Positions 24,136 to 31,705 of a stretch of DNA of 34,818 nucleotides are shown piece after piece; the stretch's first letter is position 1; every line of letters starts with the position of its first letter. Both the position numbers and the translations under genes were made by a program. Under the pieces are notes generated by a model. It worked only from the letters and a program-made list of their open reading frames with translations. It was not told where the DNA came from and did no database searches. This stretch comes from UMGS172 sp045592985 (GTDB taxonomy: Bacteria > Bacillota > Clostridia > Oscillospirales > Acutalibacteraceae): the NCBI GenBank assembly GCA_045592985.1, contig JAZNVU010000035.1:1-34818 (forward strand). The letters are read 5' to 3'.

Positions 24136-24927
24136 TTAAACGAGTTTCTTGGCTTTAAGTTTTTCGTAAAGCGCCGATACCTTTTGCTCGGTACTACCGG
24201 TCAGCATTTCTTTTTCCACGTCGTTTTCTGGCGGGAAGATGCGTTCAACCTGCGTAGGTGAGCCTTTGAGACCTAACTTATTTTCGTCGGCTTCTTTAAG
24301 GTCGGCTACAGTATAAACTTTAATAAGTTCGTCACAGTTCATGCTCTTTTTACGGTTGTACGAAGGCAATCGGGGAGTATTGATACCTTTATCGACGGTC
24401 AAAAGGCAAGGATAATTTATTTTTAATGTTTGGAGTACAGTGTCAAGATTTACAACGACTGTTATAGATTTTTCGTCAGCCTCTTTAATTTCGACCACGT
24501 TGGAGGCATGCTCAATGCCAAGAGACTCAGCCAGTTCAGGACCTACCTGGGCAGTGTCTCCGTCGGTTGTTTGTTTTCCGCAAAGAATAACATCATAGTT
24601 GCCCATGGCATTAACGCCGAGTTTCAATGCGCCTGCAGTGGCATAGACATCGGCTCCGCCGAATTTTCGGTCAGACAGCAATACTCCACTCTCGGCACCC
24701 ATCCATATAGCCTCTGCTAAAGCGGCTTTTGCGGGCGGTGGCCCCATTGACAAGGCTTTGACCGAACCTTCATACTGTTCGGCTAATGAATATGCTGTTT
24801 CAAGTGCATATAAGTCATACGGATTGAGTTTGCTTTCTACACCATCACGTATGAGAACGCCTGTTACGGGATCCACAGCAACTTTATTGGTGCCCGGAAC
24901 CTGTTTGACACACACGATTATGTTCAT
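24136..24927 (-). CDS. etfB: electron transfer flavoprotein beta subunit
   Basis: 263 residues from the ATG at 24927, chosen because GGAG lies 7 bases upstream and the family starts MNIIVCVKQVPGT; an in-frame ATG 39 bases upstream would add an unlikely hydrophobic tail. EtfB landmarks are LNPYDLYALETAYSL, VKALSMGPPPAKAAL, DVILCGKQTTDGDTAQVGPE and TVDKGINTPRLPSY. In lactate-confurcating complexes EtfB carries the FAD that splits or joins electron pairs between NADH, ferredoxin and the dehydrogenase. It is first in a four-gene operon. Confidence 0.92.
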   Translation of the reverse strand: MNIIVCVKQVPGTNKVAVDPVTGVLIRDGVESKLNPYDLYALETAYSLAEQYEGSVKALSMGPPPAKAALAEAIWMGAESGVLLSDRKFGGADVYATAGALKLGVNAMGNYDVILCGKQTTDGDTAQVGPELAESLGIEHASNVVEIKEADEKSITVVVNLDTVLQTLKINYPCLLTVDKGINTPRLPSYNRKKSMNCDELIKVYTVADLKEADENKLGLKGSPTQVERIFPPENDVEKEMLTGSTEQKVSALYEKLKAKKLV

Positions 24928-24964
24928 AAAACCACTCCAGATGATAAAATATAGGTATATGAGC

Positions 24965-24993
24965 ATTATACAATATTATTTGTATATATTCAA
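24965..24993 (-). promoter_or_regulatory. sigma-A promoter of the etfBA-lctD-nitroreductase operon
   Basis: On the minus strand TTGAAT (24988-24993), 17 bases, TATAAT (24965-24970), with a start predicted near 24958 and a 30-base leader. No regulator gene (LldR/LctA type) and no obvious operator lie beside it; the gap to the LCP gene promoter is AT-rich and otherwise empty. Confidence 0.75.
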
Positions 24994-25092
24994 TAACAAA
25001 TTAATCTTATTAGAAAAACTTTTGGAATATTTATATTACATTTACCTAAATACAATTGTTTAAAAATTTGTATAGAATTTTTCGCAAATGTA

Positions 25093-25101
25093 TGTTATAA
25101 T
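25093..25101 (+). promoter_or_regulatory. extended -10 promoter of the LCP gene
   Basis: TGtTATAAT is an extended -10 element with no recognisable -35 at 17 bases. The transcript would start near 25108 at a small CCAAT/ATTGG hairpin (25108-25122) and have a leader of about 75 bases. Confidence 0.65.
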
Positions 25102-25181
25102 AATTTGCCAATGTAAAATTGGGTAGTTGTGTTCGCATATTATTTGACGGTTTTAGATAAAATTCGTTTTCAGGTGATAGA

Positions 25182-26708
25182 ATGAAAGGAAGTTTTTGCC
25201 ATAAACTTATAGGCATGATATTAAGCGCTGTTTTGCTTACGGCAAGCGGTGTGTTTTTGTGGTATTTGCATTTAACAAATATGGTACCTGCCAAGTATCT
25301 TATGGTCGGTGCGGCGGTTTTCGTTGTATTGACATTGATAGTCTTTTTACTCTGCATAAACATTAATAAAACCTGGCGGTCGTTGTTCGGCTGCTTTTTA
25401 TCGCTTGCTATGATCGGTGTCCAGTGTTATGCCGTTGACTTTATAAAGGTCGGAACCCAAACGCTTGAAAAAATAACGCAGGTCGAGGTCGAATATGCCG
25501 AGGTTGGTGTGTTTGTCAAATCCGACGATGAGGCAACTGCAATATCCGATCTTAAGGGATACTCGTTTGGAATAATGAGAGTTTTAGACCGCAATATCAC
25601 CAATGCTGCCGTGCGAAATATTTCAAATGTTTTAGATGAAGAATTAAGTGTAGTTGAGTACGAGACGGTCGATGAGGTTGTCAGTGCGCTTATTGAGACA
25701 GGCGAGGTTAATGCCATTATCATAAACAAGGCATTTGTTGAAATCCTTGGTGAAATAGAAGGATACGAGACCGCAGGTGAACAGATAAGAGAGGTTGGAA
25801 ATTTAGAGGTTGAAGATACCGTAAAAGTTCCTACAACAAGCACAGGTGGTGGCGGTGGCGGAAAGTATTACGAAACACCACTTGATATCGGTGTTTTTGT
25901 AGAGCCTGACCCAACAGTAAAAATGCCTGACCACGTGTTCTCGGTATATTTAAGCGGTATCGACTGCTATGGAAAGATATCTCGCCGCAGCCGAAGTGAT
26001 GTTAATATCGTTGCCGTTGTCAACACCGAATCTAAGCAGGTTTTACTGATTTCGGCACCGCGTGATTTATATGTTCAGACACCTGTTACAAGTGGTGCTT
26101 ACGACAAACTTACCAATGCAGGAATATACGGTGTAAAGGCAAGCAAAGGCGCAATGGAAATGCTGTATGATGCCGAGATAAACTACTATTTCAGAGTTAA
26201 TTTCACAGGGTTCTACAGAATAATTAACGCCTTGGGCGGTATAACGGTCAACTCGGACTATGCCTTTACTGTCAAAAGCGGCGAAACCTTTGTAAAGGGT
26301 GAAAACCAACTTAACGGTAGCACAGCACTTGCTTTTGCACGTGAGAGATATAGTTTTAAAAGCGGTGACCGTCAGCGCGGCAAAAACCAGATGGCAGTTA
26401 TAAAGGGTGTTATAGATAAAGCAACAAGTCTTGCCATGCTTACCAACTATAAGAAAATTCTCGACTCGGTTGCCGAAAGTATGGAGACCGATATTCCGTA
26501 TGAAAAAATCACCGAACTTATAAATAACCAGTTGAATGATAACGCAAGTTGGAATGTTGTATCATATTCGGTTGACGGTACCGATGCATCCAAGAAACCG
26601 TTTTCTCAAAAAGGAAATTCATATGTTATGGTACCTAAGGAATCCACCATCAATAAAGCCAAAAGCCTTATTAAACAGGTCATAAACGGCGATGTCCCCA
26701 CACCGTGA
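25182..26708 (+). CDS. LytR-CpsA-Psr (LCP) family cell-wall glycopolymer ligase with extra extracellular domain
   Basis: 508 residues. Three hydrophobic segments lie within the first 90 residues (LIGMILSAVLLTASGVFLW; VGAAVFVVLTLIVFLLCI; FGCFLSLAMIGVQCYAVDF). Residues about 105-225 form an outside domain reminiscent of a periplasmic-binding fold (AISDLKGYSFGIM; VDEVVSALIETGEVNAIIIN). A Gly-rich linker follows, then the LCP catalytic domain from residue 250: VYLSGIDCYG, RSRSDVNIV, SAPRDLYV, and LAFARERYSFKSGDRQRG with the arginines that bind the pyrophosphate lipid. LCP enzymes transfer polymers from undecaprenyl carriers to peptidoglycan or proteins. AGGTGA precedes the ATG. The next gene is a broken acetyltransferase 24 bases on. 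Confidence 0.9.
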   Translation: MKGSFCHKLIGMILSAVLLTASGVFLWYLHLTNMVPAKYLMVGAAVFVVLTLIVFLLCININKTWRSLFGCFLSLAMIGVQCYAVDFIKVGTQTLEKITQVEVEYAEVGVFVKSDDEATAISDLKGYSFGIMRVLDRNITNAAVRNISNVLDEELSVVEYETVDEVVSALIETGEVNAIIINKAFVEILGEIEGYETAGEQIREVGNLEVEDTVKVPTTSTGGGGGGKYYETPLDIGVFVEPDPTVKMPDHVFSVYLSGIDCYGKISRRSRSDVNIVAVVNTESKQVLLISAPRDLYVQTPVTSGAYDKLTNAGIYGVKASKGAMEMLYDAEINYYFRVNFTGFYRIINALGGITVNSDYAFTVKSGETFVKGENQLNGSTALAFARERYSFKSGDRQRGKNQMAVIKGVIDKATSLAMLTNYKKILDSVAESMETDIPYEKITELINNQLNDNASWNVVSYSVDGTDASKKPFSQKGNSYVMVPKESTINKAKSLIKQVINGDVPTP

Positions 26709-26732
26709 TAAAATAACGAAAGAGTGATAAAG

Positions 26733-27324
26733 TTGATTAAAAATAAAGCAGACTACATAAGATATCTCGAGTACGATGCCAAAGCATTGGGTTGCAAAAC
26801 CAAAAGACCGAGACTTTTCGGTGACGAAATCTGGAAATTCGAGCGTTGCCTTAGAAAAAAAGAGTATTATCAAACCTTTAGGGGTATCAAGAAAATTTTG
26901 TTTTTTAATTCCCATTGTTCACAATCGATTTAAATTTAAAAGCCTTTCCATAAAACTCGGTTTTTCTATTCCTGCAGGTATTTTTGAAGAAGGTTTAGCC
27001 ATTGTTCACTATGGCAATATTGTTGTAAGCAACGGTGCCAAGGTGGGTAAAAACTGCAGAATACATGAATGTGTCAATATCGGCGCTACCAATGGAAGCA
27101 GCAAGGCGGCAACAATTGGTGATAACGTTTTTATTTCCACCGGTGCCAAGATAATCGGCGAGGTTACTATTGCCGATGATGTTGCAATAGCCGCGAACGC
27201 GGTAGTTGTTAAATCCATAACCGAGGCAGGTACTACATGGGGTGGTGTCCCTGCCAAGAAGATTAGCGATAACGATTCGCATGCAAATCTTCCGACTTTG
27301 TTCCCTAAAACCGATAATCAATAA
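26733..27324 (+). pseudogene. serine-acetyltransferase-like (left-handed beta-helix) gene split by a +1 frameshift
   Basis: Two overlapping frames together encode one protein. Frame A (TTG at 26733, or GTG at 26724) reads MIKNKADYIRYLEYDAKALG and EIWKFERCLRKKEYY, the usual start of capsule-type serine O-acetyltransferases, then stops at 26933. Frame B continues from about 26900 with RFKFKSLSIKLGFSIP, GLAIVHYG, HECVNIGATNG and hexapeptide repeats to GVPAKKI. Removing one T from the T6 run at 26901-26906 joins them into a normal 196-residue enzyme. The frame B product alone lacks the N-terminal helices. The gene may be a true pseudogene, phase-variable, or an assembly error. Being downstream of LCP, it may acetylate a wall polymer precursor or make O-acetylserine. 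Confidence 0.8.
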
Positions 27325-27331
27325 ATAACTG

Positions 27332-27365
27332 CGCATCGTGTTTTTTGTTCACGATGCGTTTTTAT
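27332..27365 (+). terminator. intrinsic terminator of the LCP-acetyltransferase unit
   Basis: CGCATCGTG (27332-27340) pairs perfectly with CACGATGCG (27350-27358) across a 9-base loop, followed by TTTTTATTTTT. Confidence 0.92.
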
Positions 27366-27377
27366 TTTTAAAAACTA

Positions 27378-27406
27378 CTGACAAATGGAAATTTGTGTGA
27401 TATAAT
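27378..27406 (+). promoter_or_regulatory. strong extended -10 promoter of xpt
   Basis: CTGACA (27378-27383), 17 bases, then TGaTATAAT with -10 at 27401-27406. The leader is only about 35 bases, which excludes a purine riboswitch. Confidence 0.85.
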
Positions 27407-27446
27407 TGTACAAAAGTCGAAAATTGACGTTTAAGAGGGATGAAAT

Positions 27447-28028
27447 ATGAATTTTTTGGAAGAAAGAATTTTAAAAGACGGTGTTGTAAAACCGGGTAAT
27501 GTTTTGAAGGTTGACAGTTTTCTTAACCATCAGATGGACATTGAACTGATGGATATGATGGGTCAGGAATTTTACAACCGATTCAAGGGCAAAAACATCA
27601 CCAAAATCTTAACCATTGAGGCTTCGGGTATTGCCATTGCCTGTGCAACTGCCCGTTTTTTCAAGGTGCCCGTGGTGTTCGCCAAAAAAAGCAAAAGTAT
27701 TAATATTGACGGTGAGATGTATGTTGCCGAGGTTGAGTCTTTTACCCATAAAAACGTCAATAAGGTTATCGTTTCAAAACGTTTCTTAAACGAAGATGAC
27801 CATGTGCTTATAATCGATGATTTTCTTGCCAACGGCTGTGCTTTGCAGGGTCTTATTTCCATCACCGAAAGCGCAGGTGCTACGGTTGAGGGTCTTGGCA
27901 TTGCCATTGAAAAAGGTTTTCAGTACGGTGGCAGGGCTATAAGGAACTTAGGATACCACTTGGAGTCATTGGCAATAGTAGAGTCGATGGATGATGAGTT
28001 TGGTACCGTAAAGTTCAGAGAACAGTAA
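27447..28028 (+). CDS. xpt: xanthine phosphoribosyltransferase
   Basis: 193 residues, nearly collinear with Bacillus subtilis Xpt: VLKVDSFLNHQMDIELM, ILTIEASGIAIACATA, PVVFAKKSKSINI, the PRPP loop HVLIIDDFLANGCAL and GIAIEKGFQYGGRAI. It converts xanthine and PRPP to XMP in purine salvage. The gene stands alone behind its own promoter, without the pbuX permease that often follows it. AGAGGG lies 8 bases before the ATG. Unlike many Bacillota xpt genes it has no room for a guanine riboswitch. Confidence 0.93.
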   Translation: MNFLEERILKDGVVKPGNVLKVDSFLNHQMDIELMDMMGQEFYNRFKGKNITKILTIEASGIAIACATARFFKVPVVFAKKSKSINIDGEMYVAEVESFTHKNVNKVIVSKRFLNEDDHVLIIDDFLANGCALQGLISITESAGATVEGLGIAIEKGFQYGGRAIRNLGYHLESLAIVESMDDEFGTVKFREQ

Positions 28029-28063
28029 CCAATTTTCCTCTTCCCGGGTTGCCTTAGTTTATC

Positions 28064-28092
28064 TTGAAAATCACACTGTTTTGTGTAATAAT
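28064..28092 (+). promoter_or_regulatory. probable promoter of rarA
   Basis: TTGAAA (28064-28069), 17 bases, then TGtAATAAT (-10 at 28087-28092). No terminator is visible after xpt, so readthrough is also possible. Confidence 0.5.
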
Positions 28093-28127
28093 ATATTAAA
28101 ATACCGATAGAAAAGGAGGCGGAAAAC

Positions 28128-29396
28128 ATGGGTTCACCGCTTGCAGACCGCATAAGACCTCAAACTTTGGGTGAAGTGGTTGGTCAAGCTCATTTACTGG
28201 GTGAAGACCGTCCGTTAAGGCGTATAATTGAATCAGGTAATGTACCTAATTTAATATTTTACGGTCCGTCGGGCGTTGGCAAGACCACTGTTGCAAGTAT
28301 TATTGCCAAGCAAAGCGGAAAACGTTTGCACAAACTCAATGCTACTACCGCCTCGACAGCCGACATCAGAGAACTGCTGAGTAAAGCCGAACTTTTGGGC
28401 GGCGAAAACGGTATTCTGCTTTATCTCGACGAGATACAGTACTTTAACAAAAAGCAACAACAGACTTTGCTGGAAAGCATTGAAAACGGCGACATTACGC
28501 TTATTGCGTCGACTACCGAAAACCCGTATTTTTATGTTTACAACGCTATTTTAAGCCGCTCGACGGTATTTGAATTTAAGCAACTGACTGCCGAGGACGT
28601 GCGCCCTGCTGTATTAAGAGCCGCAAAAATCCTCTCCGACGAACAAGGCGTTCAGGTAGAATTTGAAAACGAAAGAGCAATTGAGGTGATTTGCCGCGGT
28701 TGCGGTGGTGACGTAAGAAAAGCGCTTAACGCGGTTGAACTTTGCGTTATGTCATCCGACCGAGCCGACGGTAAGGTTATAATAAAACAGGAAACAGCCG
28801 AAATTCTCACTCAGAAAAGTGCCATGCGTTACGACCGCGAGGGCGACGACCATTACGACATAGTTTCGGCGTTTCAAAAGTCAATGCGCGGAAGCGACCC
28901 TGATGCCGCTGTGCACTATTTAGGTCGTTTGCTTGAGTCGGGTGACCTGCCATCAGCCTGCCGAAGACTTATGGTATGTGCTTGCGAGGACGTTGGACTT
29001 GCTTATCCGCAGATAATACCCATTGTAAAATCGGCAGTGGATATCGCACTTGCGGTAGGGCTCCCCGAAGCACGTCTTGCGCTTGCCGATGCGGTTATTC
29101 TGGTGGCACTTAGTCCTAAATCCAATACAGCACACAATGCCATCAACGCCGCTATGGAAGATATCGCAAAAGGCAAAAGCGGTCCTGTGCCGAGAAACTT
29201 ACAGAATAAACATTTTGACGGTGAAGATGCTGTCATTAAGGGACAACACTACTTGTATCCGCATGATTTTCCCAACCGATATGTTGAACAACAGTATCTG
29301 CCTGACGTTCTTAAAAATGTTTCGTATTATGATTTTGGAGATAATAAAACCGAGCAAGGCTTTAAAGAATATTGGAAAAGAATTAAGGGTAAATAA
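28128..29396 (+). CDS. rarA: replication-associated recombination protein A (MgsA/RarA AAA+ ATPase)
   Basis: 422 residues, standard for RarA. The start has the family's PLADRIRPQTLGEVVGQAHLL pattern. The AAA+ core shows Walker A FYGPSGVGKTT, Walker B ILLYLDEIQYFNKKQQ, sensor 1 IASTTENPYF and the SRSTVFEFKQL arginine-finger region. The C-terminal MgsA part includes DHYDIVSAFQKSMRGSDPDA, LVALSPKSNTAHNAINAA and YPHDFPNRYVEQQYLP. RarA acts at stalled replication forks. AAAGGAGG lies 8 bases before the ATG, and the gene ends at its own terminator. Confidence 0.95.
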   Translation: MGSPLADRIRPQTLGEVVGQAHLLGEDRPLRRIIESGNVPNLIFYGPSGVGKTTVASIIAKQSGKRLHKLNATTASTADIRELLSKAELLGGENGILLYLDEIQYFNKKQQQTLLESIENGDITLIASTTENPYFYVYNAILSRSTVFEFKQLTAEDVRPAVLRAAKILSDEQGVQVEFENERAIEVICRGCGGDVRKALNAVELCVMSSDRADGKVIIKQETAEILTQKSAMRYDREGDDHYDIVSAFQKSMRGSDPDAAVHYLGRLLESGDLPSACRRLMVCACEDVGLAYPQIIPIVKSAVDIALAVGLPEARLALADAVILVALSPKSNTAHNAINAAMEDIAKGKSGPVPRNLQNKHFDGEDAVIKGQHYLYPHDFPNRYVEQQYLPDVLKNVSYYDFGDNKTEQGFKEYWKRIKGK

Positions 29397-29402
29397 AAAC
29401 TC

Positions 29403-29434
29403 AACTGCTTATGATGTTACATAGGCAGTTTTTT
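29403..29434 (+). terminator. intrinsic terminator after rarA
   Basis: AACTGCTTATG (29403-29413) pairs with CATAGGCAGTT (29420-29430), one wobble pair and a 6-base loop, followed by TTTTGTTGTTTT. Confidence 0.85.
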
Positions 29435-29440
29435 GTTGTT

Positions 29441-29544
29441 TTAACATTATGACACGTAATTGGATATAATCAAATGTGTATAACAAAATAAAGCGTAGAT
29501 TGTGATAAAAACAGTTGCTAAAGAAATAGTGTGTTGTTATAATT
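29441..29544 (+). promoter_or_regulatory. two tandem promoters for comEC
   Basis: Upstream: TTAACA (29441-29446), 18 bases, TATAAT (29465-29470). Downstream: TTGCTA (29515-29520), 18 bases, extended TGtTATAAT (29539-29544). Both point to the comEC gene starting at 29579. The 182-base gap between rarA and comEC holds only these and the terminator. Confidence 0.65.
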
Positions 29545-29578
29545 TCTCTATAAATTTAACTAAAGGTAACTGTGGAAC

Positions 29579-31705
29579 ATGAAAAGAATGGCTTTGATTA
29601 TATCGTTAATTGCTGTCACGCTTTCAACCGTTTTGTATGCGGTTGGCGTTTCGGCAATTTTTGTTTTTACTGCCGTTTTGCTTTTGTCAGCACTTTGTTG
29701 CATTTGTTTAAAACGTAAACTAAAAAATTACCTTTCTGCTGCAACCGTACTGCTGATTTGTGCGTTGTATGGACTTTATCTGATATTATTTAACCACTTT
29801 ACGGTGGTACAGACAACCAAACTTGCAGGCAAAAGCGGTAATATAACCTGCCATGTCACAGAAGAACCTCAGCCACACGGTGATATGACGGCTTTGTATG
29901 TCAAAACATCATCTGACCAAAATAAAAACTCGGGTCTTTGCCGCAGTATAAAACTTCAGTTGTGGATATCATCCGACAATGCTTTGGCAATTGCAAGCGT
30001 AGGTGATATATTTACCGCCGATGTTGAGTTTAACGAAATAGATGCTCCTTATCGCAAAAACGGTTACGCTCAAGGAATTTATGTCGGCGCATACGCCAAG
30101 AATTTTGAAACTGTTGGTCACAAGTTCAGTTTTTATGAGTGGGCGGTTAATATCCGGCAAGCAGTACGTGAGGTTATAAACCAACGCTTTACAGGTGATA
30201 AAAGAGGAATACTAAACGGTGTTGTTTTGGGTGGCACAAGTCAGATGAGTGACAGCCTTTACAACGATTTTATTAAATGTGGTGTTATACATATCACATC
30301 GGTGTCAGGTATGCATATTAGTATTATCTGCATGGCGGTGACAACCTTGCTGCAGTTGTTTATGAACCGTCGTCGTGCTAATATTGTTGCCGTTATTCCC
30401 ATTATAGGGGTTATTGCGGTGACCGGATTTCATGCTTCGGCTTTAAGAGCCGGATTTATGTGCATTTTGGTTTTTGTGGGAGATGCGTTGCTTAAAAGAA
30501 CCGATGGGCTTAACTCTTTAGGTCTGGCTGTAACAATCATGCTGTTTATCAATCCGTTTTATGTGTGCGACTTAGGGTTCGGGCTTTCTTGTACCGCAAC
30601 GGCAGGTGTTATTGTTGCCACCCATTTATATAACGATAAGATACAGTCGAGAGTTACGGTGAAATACCCCAAAGTCAATCATGTCGTACACGTGGCAGGA
30701 AGTGTATTCTTTCAATCGGTGGGTGCCGTTATTTTCACCTTGCCGTTGCAGGTTTTAGAGTTTGGTTTTGTATCATTGGTGGCTCCAATAGCAGGTGTTG
30801 CAATCTGTGCGGCGGTTTCTTATACACTTATTCTTGCAGTTATGGGTATTGTTTTGCACTTTATACCGTTTTTAAGTGTATTATCCAACCTCGTTTTTGC
30901 TCCTGTGTGGCTGTTGCTCGAATATGTTGAGACGGTGATACCCAAAATTGCCGATATTCCGTTTTCATACACTCAATTTGGCAGTCTTGCGGTTGTTGTT
31001 TGGATGGGACTTAGCGTAATGTTGGTTGGAGTTTGGTTTTTACTTGGGTGTATCGGCGGAAAAAGGTTGCTTGCGTTACTTTTGGTGTTGATGCTGGCGG
31101 TAAGTTTGTGGAGTTATGCACTTGTTACACGTGATGTGGTTGAAATTTCTTCAATAAATTTAGGAAAAGGTTATGCAGTTGTTATTTACTATGGCGAAAA
31201 ATGTGTTATAATAGGAAACGGAGATGATAAAGGCGATGCCTATACCATCTTGTCAGAACTGCGGTTGCGCGGTGTGACTACGGTGGATGCCATACTTTTG
31301 CCATCGGAAAGTGAAAATTGCAATGGTGGCGAACGGTATTTGCGTGAACTTTTAAAGTTTACGCAAATAGCCACAGTACCAACCGAAGAATTTACAAAAG
31401 AACTGCGCGATGGGGTAACGCTTACAGCCGTTCCGCACGAAATGGGTTGCTGTTATCTTGTGTCGGTATTCGGTACAGATGTGCTAATAGGTTTCGGCAG
31501 TTATAAGGCTTACGATTTGTCGCCCGATATTCTTTTTACTGGAAGAGCGTTGCCAACCGTACAAGCACCTAAAATAACGGTGGTGTCGGGTGATTGGTTG
31601 CCTAAAAGTGCCGAGTCAAAATACGGCAGAGTATATTACATGGCTTCGTCATCGGTGTCGGTGAAATTTTGCAAAGGAAAGGAGTTTGAGATTTATGCCC
31701 GCTAA
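29579..31705 (+). CDS. comEC: ComEC/Rec2-family DNA uptake channel, degenerate beta-lactamase domain
   Basis: 708 residues. An N-terminal pair of membrane helices is followed by an OB-like extracellular domain (about 85-170). The Competence domain comes next: LNGVVLGGTSQMSDSLYNDF, CGVIHITSVSGMHISII, then about eight membrane helices to residue 510. The C-terminal 180 residues keep a metallo-beta-lactamase outline (SINLGKGYAVVIYYGE, VDAILLPSE, DVLIGFGSY). They lack the HxHxDH metal motif, reading LLPSESENCNGG where LTHxDxDH would be expected. DNA import across the membrane is the family role; no comEA or other competence genes are nearby. It overlaps holA by 11 bases. Confidence 0.9.
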   Translation: MKRMALIISLIAVTLSTVLYAVGVSAIFVFTAVLLLSALCCICLKRKLKNYLSAATVLLICALYGLYLILFNHFTVVQTTKLAGKSGNITCHVTEEPQPHGDMTALYVKTSSDQNKNSGLCRSIKLQLWISSDNALAIASVGDIFTADVEFNEIDAPYRKNGYAQGIYVGAYAKNFETVGHKFSFYEWAVNIRQAVREVINQRFTGDKRGILNGVVLGGTSQMSDSLYNDFIKCGVIHITSVSGMHISIICMAVTTLLQLFMNRRRANIVAVIPIIGVIAVTGFHASALRAGFMCILVFVGDALLKRTDGLNSLGLAVTIMLFINPFYVCDLGFGLSCTATAGVIVATHLYNDKIQSRVTVKYPKVNHVVHVAGSVFFQSVGAVIFTLPLQVLEFGFVSLVAPIAGVAICAAVSYTLILAVMGIVLHFIPFLSVLSNLVFAPVWLLLEYVETVIPKIADIPFSYTQFGSLAVVVWMGLSVMLVGVWFLLGCIGGKRLLALLLVLMLAVSLWSYALVTRDVVEISSINLGKGYAVVIYYGEKCVIIGNGDDKGDAYTILSELRLRGVTTVDAILLPSESENCNGGERYLRELLKFTQIATVPTEEFTKELRDGVTLTAVPHEMGCCYLVSVFGTDVLIGFGSYKAYDLSPDILFTGRALPTVQAPKITVVSGDWLPKSAESKYGRVYYMASSSVSVKFCKGKEFEIYAR

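Noticed and set aside
26776..27324. Frame B alone as an intact acetyltransferase gene
   Set aside because: Its first 40 residues have no family similarity and no ribosome site, while frame A carries the expected N-terminus; the two are parts of one gene.
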